Source: an uncultured Lachnospiraceae bacterium
Lineage (GTDB): Bacteria; Bacillota; Clostridia; Lachnospirales; Lachnospiraceae
Direction: 5' to 3'
NCBI GenBank assembly: GCA_910588755.1
Contig: CAJUQZ010000108.1
Span: 4,196 to 14,933 of the forward strand
Length of the DNA stretch: 10,738 bases
Shown here in pieces: positions 6,695-10,738 of this stretch (within the stretch, counting starts at the first letter, position 1; every line of letters starts with the position of its first letter). The position numbers were made by a program, and so were the translations under genes. The notes under the pieces were generated by a model that worked only from the letters and a program-made list of their open reading frames with translations, ran no database searches and was not told the DNA's origin.

Positions 6695-8917
6695 ATGAAA
6701 CAGGTAGTAGCGTATGCAAGCGGTAATGAGATGGCGGCCATTGCGATCAAGCAGATTGGGTATGACCTGATGGGATACTATCCGATCACACCATCGACAC
6801 AGATTGCAGAGAACCTTGATGATATGCGGGCAAGGGGCGAGACGGATCTTGTCATGATTGCTGCGGAAGGGGAGCACAGTGCGGCGGGTATCTGTTATGG
6901 CGCGTCCGTTGCAGGCGGCAGGGTCATTAACGCCACCAGTGCAAACGGACTATTGTATGCCCTGGAGCAGTTTCCTGTACAGTCTGGGACGCGATATCCG
7001 ATGGTGATGAATGTGGTGTGCAGGACTGTTTCTGGTCCACTATCCATCAAGGGAGATCACAGCGATATTATGTATATATTAAATGCGGGCTGGCCGATTC
7101 TGTTTGCCCACACGGTGCAGCAGGTGTATGATTTTAATATCATTGCGCTAAGGCTTGCAGAGCAGGTGCGCCTTCCAGTGGTGGTGGCATACGACGGATT
7201 TTTTACAAGCCATCAGAAAAGGCGGTGTCTTCGATTTGAAGATGATCAGGCGGTGCGGCAGTTTGTAGGGCTGAAAAAGGAGCCGTATCCGTTTCTGGAT
7301 CTGGAGGCGCCCATCACGGTTGGCGCCTATATGAACGAGCCGGATCTGATTAACAACCGCTATCAGCTCCACCTGGCGATGTGCGAGGCGGACAGGCTTC
7401 TTCCAAAGCTTTTTGAGGAATATGGCGCACTCTCTGACAGGAAATATAACAAGGTGGAGGGGTATTTCCACGAGGATGCACAGGAGCTTTTGGTACTTCT
7501 TGGCTCCTCCTATGAGACGGCGAAAGAGGGCGTGGACAAAATGCGCAAAAACGGGAAAAAAGCCGGCGCTGTGACGCTGAATGTGCTGCGCCCCTTCCCG
7601 GGTGAGGAATTGTTTGCGGCATGTAAGCAGGCAGACACGATACTGGTCGCTGACAGGCAGGACAGCTACGGCGCAGGGGGTGGGAATCTCTCGTTGGAGA
7701 TACGTGCCATGATGCAGAAGTATGGGGGGACAGCGCGCATTAGAAGCTTGGTTTACGGGCTTGGCGGGAAGGATTTCTTTGCGGAGGACGTTGAGAAGAT
7801 GCTGGATCTTGCAAGGGATCCGGAGGCACCTGATTTTGATTATTATGGGGTAAATCCTGGTTTTGGTACGAAGCCGGAGGAGGAAGCAGGGTTTTTTGCG
7901 CCACTCACACAGGAAAAAACAAAGGTTGGGGCGACGCTGGTACACCGGGACGCATCGGGCGAGGTGCTGGTGGACGGCGGCAGCCTGAATGCGACAGCGG
8001 CAGTGCCAAAACGCATCGCGCCTGGACATGGCGCCTGCCCGGGCTGCGGCATACCGGTGAACTTAAATCTGCTGCTGAGGGCGATTGAGGACCCGGTGGT
8101 GCTGTTATTCCAGACGGGTTGTGGCATGATTGTCACGACACCTTACCCAAAGACAAGCTTTAAGGTGCCATATCTGCACAATCTGTTCCAGAACGGTGCG
8201 GCGACGCTAAGCGGAGTTGCGGAAATCTGCTACAGAAAACAGCGCAGAGGGGAGCTGCCGCCTGGTGATATCATTTTTGTCATGGTCAGCGGGGATGGTG
8301 GTATGGATATCGGTATGGGCTCAGCGATTGGCACGGCGCTTAGGGGGCACAGGCTTTTGCTGTTTGAATATGACAATGGCGGCTATATGAACACGGGCTA
8401 TCAGCTGTCCTATTCTACGCCCAAGGGGGCGCGGAGCGCGACCTCCCATGTGGGTGTGAAGCAGTATGGAAAGACGTTTTTCCACAAGGACATGCCACGG
8501 CTCATGGCGGCTACAAATATCCCGTATGTGGCGACCGTGGCGGAATCTAATCCGACGGATTTTATCAGAAAGGCGGCGAAGGCGGCATTTTATGCAAAGA
8601 CCGAGGGGACGGCGTACCTGAAGGCTCTGTCGGCGTGCCCATTAAACTGGAACGATATCCCCGCGACGGAGCGGAAGGTCATAGAGGCCGGGGTGAACTG
8701 CTGCTATTTTCCGCTTTATGAGATTGAACAGGGCGTAACAAGGCTAAGCTACGCGCCAGATGCGGCAGGAAAAAAGATTCCTGTAACAGACTGGCTTGCG
8801 ATGATGGGGCGCACAAAGCATCTTTGTGGGGAGGAATACCAGGAGGTGGCAGACAGCCTGCAGCAGGAAGTGGACAGAAGGTACGAGCGGCTGAAAATGG
8901 AGGCGCAGGCCAGGTAA
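6695..8917 (+). CDS. 2-oxoacid:ferredoxin oxidoreductase, fused alpha and beta (TPP) subunit
   Basis: This is the catalytic partner of the gamma-delta protein. The alpha part comes first: YYPITPST (28-35), the E60 region AEGEHSAAG, VVCRTV with R110, and GDHSD (120-124), then YDGFFTSHQ; these align by eye with the pyruvate:ferredoxin oxidoreductase (PFOR) residues that hold thiamine diphosphate and the pyruvate carboxylate. A transketolase-C-like domain follows (~265-350, VLRPFPGEELF). The beta part starts near 440 with HGACPGCG (445-452), has the thiamine diphosphate/Mg motif GDGGMDIG (533-540) to DNGGYMNTGYQ (560-570), and cysteines C448, C451, C476 and C648 spaced like the four ligands of the proximal [4Fe-4S] cluster. 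All required sites are present in 740 residues. Start ATG 6695 touches the preceding TAA, with AAGGGGGAGAGG as ribosome site. Pyruvate is the favoured substrate; another 2-oxoacid is possible. Confidence 0.92.
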   Translation: MKQVVAYASGNEMAAIAIKQIGYDLMGYYPITPSTQIAENLDDMRARGETDLVMIAAEGEHSAAGICYGASVAGGRVINATSANGLLYALEQFPVQSGTRYPMVMNVVCRTVSGPLSIKGDHSDIMYILNAGWPILFAHTVQQVYDFNIIALRLAEQVRLPVVVAYDGFFTSHQKRRCLRFEDDQAVRQFVGLKKEPYPFLDLEAPITVGAYMNEPDLINNRYQLHLAMCEADRLLPKLFEEYGALSDRKYNKVEGYFHEDAQELLVLLGSSYETAKEGVDKMRKNGKKAGAVTLNVLRPFPGEELFAACKQADTILVADRQDSYGAGGGNLSLEIRAMMQKYGGTARIRSLVYGLGGKDFFAEDVEKMLDLARDPEAPDFDYYGVNPGFGTKPEEEAGFFAPLTQEKTKVGATLVHRDASGEVLVDGGSLNATAAVPKRIAPGHGACPGCGIPVNLNLLLRAIEDPVVLLFQTGCGMIVTTPYPKTSFKVPYLHNLFQNGAATLSGVAEICYRKQRRGELPPGDIIFVMVSGDGGMDIGMGSAIGTALRGHRLLLFEYDNGGYMNTGYQLSYSTPKGARSATSHVGVKQYGKTFFHKDMPRLMAATNIPYVATVAESNPTDFIRKAAKAAFYAKTEGTAYLKALSACPLNWNDIPATERKVIEAGVNCCYFPLYEIEQGVTRLSYAPDAAGKKIPVTDWLAMMGRTKHLCGEEYQEVADSLQQEVDRRYERLKMEAQAR

Positions 8918-9141
8918 GAAACAGGCGCCGGGAGGCGGGAGCGCAGGTCAGGCGAAAAACAAACGTCTGAAAGCGGAGGGTTACTGTTTACACAGGACTT
9001 AGCGTTTCTGGAAAAGCATGAATTGTGATATTGTATTTTAGGATGCTTATATGATAACATTGTATGGATAGTATCTTTTAAATCATAAAAGTCAACAGAA
9101 CGTTACCAGTGAGGAACCAAGTTTTCTAAAGGAGAGAAAAA
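8918..9141. other. Spacer between oxidoreductase operon and MATE gene, no gene seen
   Basis: This 224-base gap has no credible reading frame. The left part is GC-rich (a GGCGCC-containing stretch near 8925-8945) and the right part AT-rich. No hairpin followed by a T run was found, so there is no clear intrinsic terminator for the operon. The MATE promoter is probably in the AT-rich half (TATGAT at 9050-9055 is the best -10), but no -35 lies at proper distance. Confidence 0.5.
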
Positions 9142-10500
9142 ATGGCACAGAATGCAAAAGAAAACCTGATCACACAGCCGCCGGCGAAAAGCCTGTTCTT
9201 CTTCGCGCTGCCAATGATCATCGGAAATTTGTTTCAGCAGTTTTATAATATGGCGGATTCCATCATTGTGGGGAAACTGGTGGGGGAGGATGCACTGGCG
9301 GCGGTGGGGGCGTCGTACTCCTTCACAACGGTTTTTATCATGATCGCGATTGGAGGTGGGATTGGCGCTTCGGTGCTGACTAGCCAGTATCTTGGCGCCG
9401 GGCATTACAGGGAGATGAAAAGCTCTGTTTACACGTTTCTGATCACGTTTGCGGTGTTTAGCACGATGCTTGCGGTGCTGGGATTTGCGGTCAATCCATT
9501 AGTACTATCAATATTAAGAACACCGGACAATATCATGACGGACGCAGTCTCGTATTTGCAGATTTATTTTGTGGGACTGCCGTTCATGTTCATGTACAAT
9601 ATTTTATCCGCCAATTTCAATGCGCTTGGACGGTCGAAAATTCCACTTTTTTTATTAATCTTTTCGTCCATATTGAATATTGTGCTGGATCTGTGGATGG
9701 TGGGAAGCTTGAAGATGGGCGTTGCGGGTGCGGCGGTTGCAACGGTGATCGCGCAGGGGATTGCGGCGGTGATTTCGCTTGGCATTCTGATGCGCTTGCT
9801 GTCCACATATGCGGTTGAGGGTAAGGTGCAGCGGTTTCGCAGCGATATGTTTGTCACGGGTGTGAAGGTTGCAGTACCGTCCATCGTGCAGCAGTCTATT
9901 GTGAGTATCGGTATGCTGCTCACGCAGTCTGCGGTCAACCAGTTTGGCTCCTCTGCGCTTGCGGGGTATTCCGCGGGGACCAGGCTCGAATCGCTGTGTA
10001 TTGTGCCGATGATCGCCACGGGGAATGCGATGTCCACCTTTACGGCGCAGAATCTCGGCGCTGGTAAGCCGGAGCGCGTGCGGCAGGGTTACCACGTGGC
10101 GTACGGTATTATCATTGGCTTCGGGGTGCTTCTGATCGTGATTTCACAGCTTTTTTACGAGCCGATTCTATCCGCCTTTGTGGAGCAGGGTGAGTCGGCG
10201 GTGGCGTTTGAGACAGGGACGGCCTATTTCCGCTTTATCGGGTTCTTCTTTTCCTTTCTGGGCTTTAAGGCGATAACGGACGGGATATTGAGGGGCGCGG
10301 GGGACATCAGGGTGTACATGCTAGCCAATCTGGTCAACTTAGGGATTCGCGTTGCGGTGGCGCAGCTGTGCTCACCCATCTGGGGAATCGAGCTGATCTG
10401 GTACGCGGTCCCGATGGGCTGGACGGCAAATTACCTGATCTCCTATCTCTGGTATCGCACGGGGAACTGGAAGCGGCAAAACCTGCTGGAAAGTCCATAA
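9142..10500 (+). CDS. MATE-family efflux transporter
   Basis: A multidrug and toxic compound extrusion family membrane protein, expected to export organic cations or metabolites in exchange for Na+ or H+. The 452 residues match the family's usual length and contain about 12 hydrophobic segments in two similar halves. The first segment has the hallmark PMIIGNLFQQFYNMADS then IIVG (24-44), with Asp39 at the place of the conserved first-helix acid; the second half repeats the pattern from SIVQQSIVSIGM, followed by GYSAGTRLE, and the family's AQNLGAGKPERV loop is present. AAAGGAGAG at 9128-9136, five bases before ATG 9142, decides the start. It stands alone: no partner gene or regulator is adjacent in the window, so the substrate cannot be inferred. 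Confidence 0.94.
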   Translation: MAQNAKENLITQPPAKSLFFFALPMIIGNLFQQFYNMADSIIVGKLVGEDALAAVGASYSFTTVFIMIAIGGGIGASVLTSQYLGAGHYREMKSSVYTFLITFAVFSTMLAVLGFAVNPLVLSILRTPDNIMTDAVSYLQIYFVGLPFMFMYNILSANFNALGRSKIPLFLLIFSSILNIVLDLWMVGSLKMGVAGAAVATVIAQGIAAVISLGILMRLLSTYAVEGKVQRFRSDMFVTGVKVAVPSIVQQSIVSIGMLLTQSAVNQFGSSALAGYSAGTRLESLCIVPMIATGNAMSTFTAQNLGAGKPERVRQGYHVAYGIIIGFGVLLIVISQLFYEPILSAFVEQGESAVAFETGTAYFRFIGFFFSFLGFKAITDGILRGAGDIRVYMLANLVNLGIRVAVAQLCSPIWGIELIWYAVPMGWTANYLISYLWYRTGNWKRQNLLESP

Positions 10501-10738
10501 CATAGCTGATGAAAGGAATTGAGGAAGGTGGGGAAATGTTTATAATATACATTCAGGCATAGAAGCAGTACAGGCTGGGATTACAAGTGAGTATATATTC
10601 AATGGAAGGAAAAAATAAAAAAGGATTGCCAAAACAGTACAGTGTGGTATGATGAAGTATGACAGGCAGATATAAAATGATAAAAAGTCCAGCTAAGAAA
10701 TGTCAATAGGTAAAATAAAAAATGTTTAAAAAGTTTTT
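10501..10738. other. AT-rich spacer to the right edge, no gene seen
   Basis: No reading frame longer than a few codons follows the MATE stop. No intrinsic terminator was recognised after the MATE gene. The stretch carries a promoter (see 10626-10653) whose transcript would run through 10660-10738 and out of the window. Confidence 0.5.
10626..10653 (+). promoter_or_regulatory. Extended -10 sigma-A promoter pointing off the right edge
   Basis: TTGCCA (10626-10631), a 16-base spacer and TATGAT (10648-10653), preceded by TGG (10645-10647), give an extended -10 promoter. Transcription would start near 10660. At least 79 bases of leader follow in the window without a start codon that has a good ribosome site, so the gene it serves lies beyond the edge. 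Confidence 0.7.

Noticed and set aside
7148..8029. Long - strand frame (293 codons) opposite the alpha-beta oxidoreductase
   Set aside because: Low-complexity Arg/His/Leu composition, no domain, and opposite conserved motifs of the + strand gene.
8924..8945. Possible terminator hairpin (CGCC-GGGA-GGCG) after the oxidoreductase operon
   Set aside because: The stem is only four pairs and no T run follows; not enough for an intrinsic terminator.
9023..9055. Promoter TTGTGA ... TATGAT ahead of the MATE gene
   Set aside because: The spacer would be 21 bases, too long for a normal sigma-A promoter, and TTGTAT at 9031 would be too close (13 bases).

Overview
The window looks like chromosomal DNA from an anaerobic Firmicute, most likely a Clostridia/Lachnospiraceae-type gut bacterium. 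This is inferred from mid-GC coding DNA between AT-rich spacers, strong AGGAGG-like ribosome sites, a sigma-A type promoter, a 2-oxoacid:ferredoxin oxidoreductase, short paired chromate-family transporters and a MATE exporter. All supported genes lie on the + strand. No rRNA, tRNA, CRISPR array or insertion sequence was recognised.

Layout. (1) 2-811 is the 3' part of a methyl-accepting chemotaxis protein, cut by the window edge. (2) 844-1251 is the decayed remnant of a metallo-beta-lactamase-fold hydrolase that keeps its HxHxDH motif but has an internal stop and lost ends. (3) A near-consensus promoter (1282-1310) drives a 736-residue amino-acid permease with a C-terminal UspA-like module (1334-3544), closed by a strong intrinsic terminator (3564-3606). 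(4) A 265-base spacer holds short direct and inverted repeats, followed by two tightly coupled half-size CHR-family transporters (3873-5054). (5) A 515-base, extremely purine-rich spacer (5055-5569) consists almost wholly of tandem repeats, a 28/19-bp family followed by a 39-bp family. (6) Two abutting genes (5570-6694, 6695-8917) encode a complete 2-oxoacid:ferredoxin oxidoreductase as a gamma-delta fusion plus an alpha-beta fusion. (7) A MATE-family exporter (9142-10500) follows, and an extended -10 promoter (10626-10653) points out of the right edge.

How the genes work together. The only evident multi-gene units are the CHR pair, probably one heteromeric transporter, and the two oxidoreductase genes, probably one enzyme that decarboxylates a 2-oxoacid to acyl-CoA and reduces ferredoxin. 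The permease, with its own promoter and terminator, and the MATE exporter look independent. No new defence or mobile system is evident. The least explained parts are the two repeat-filled spacers, especially the purine array just ahead of the oxidoreductase operon, and the two-polypeptide packaging of that enzyme.
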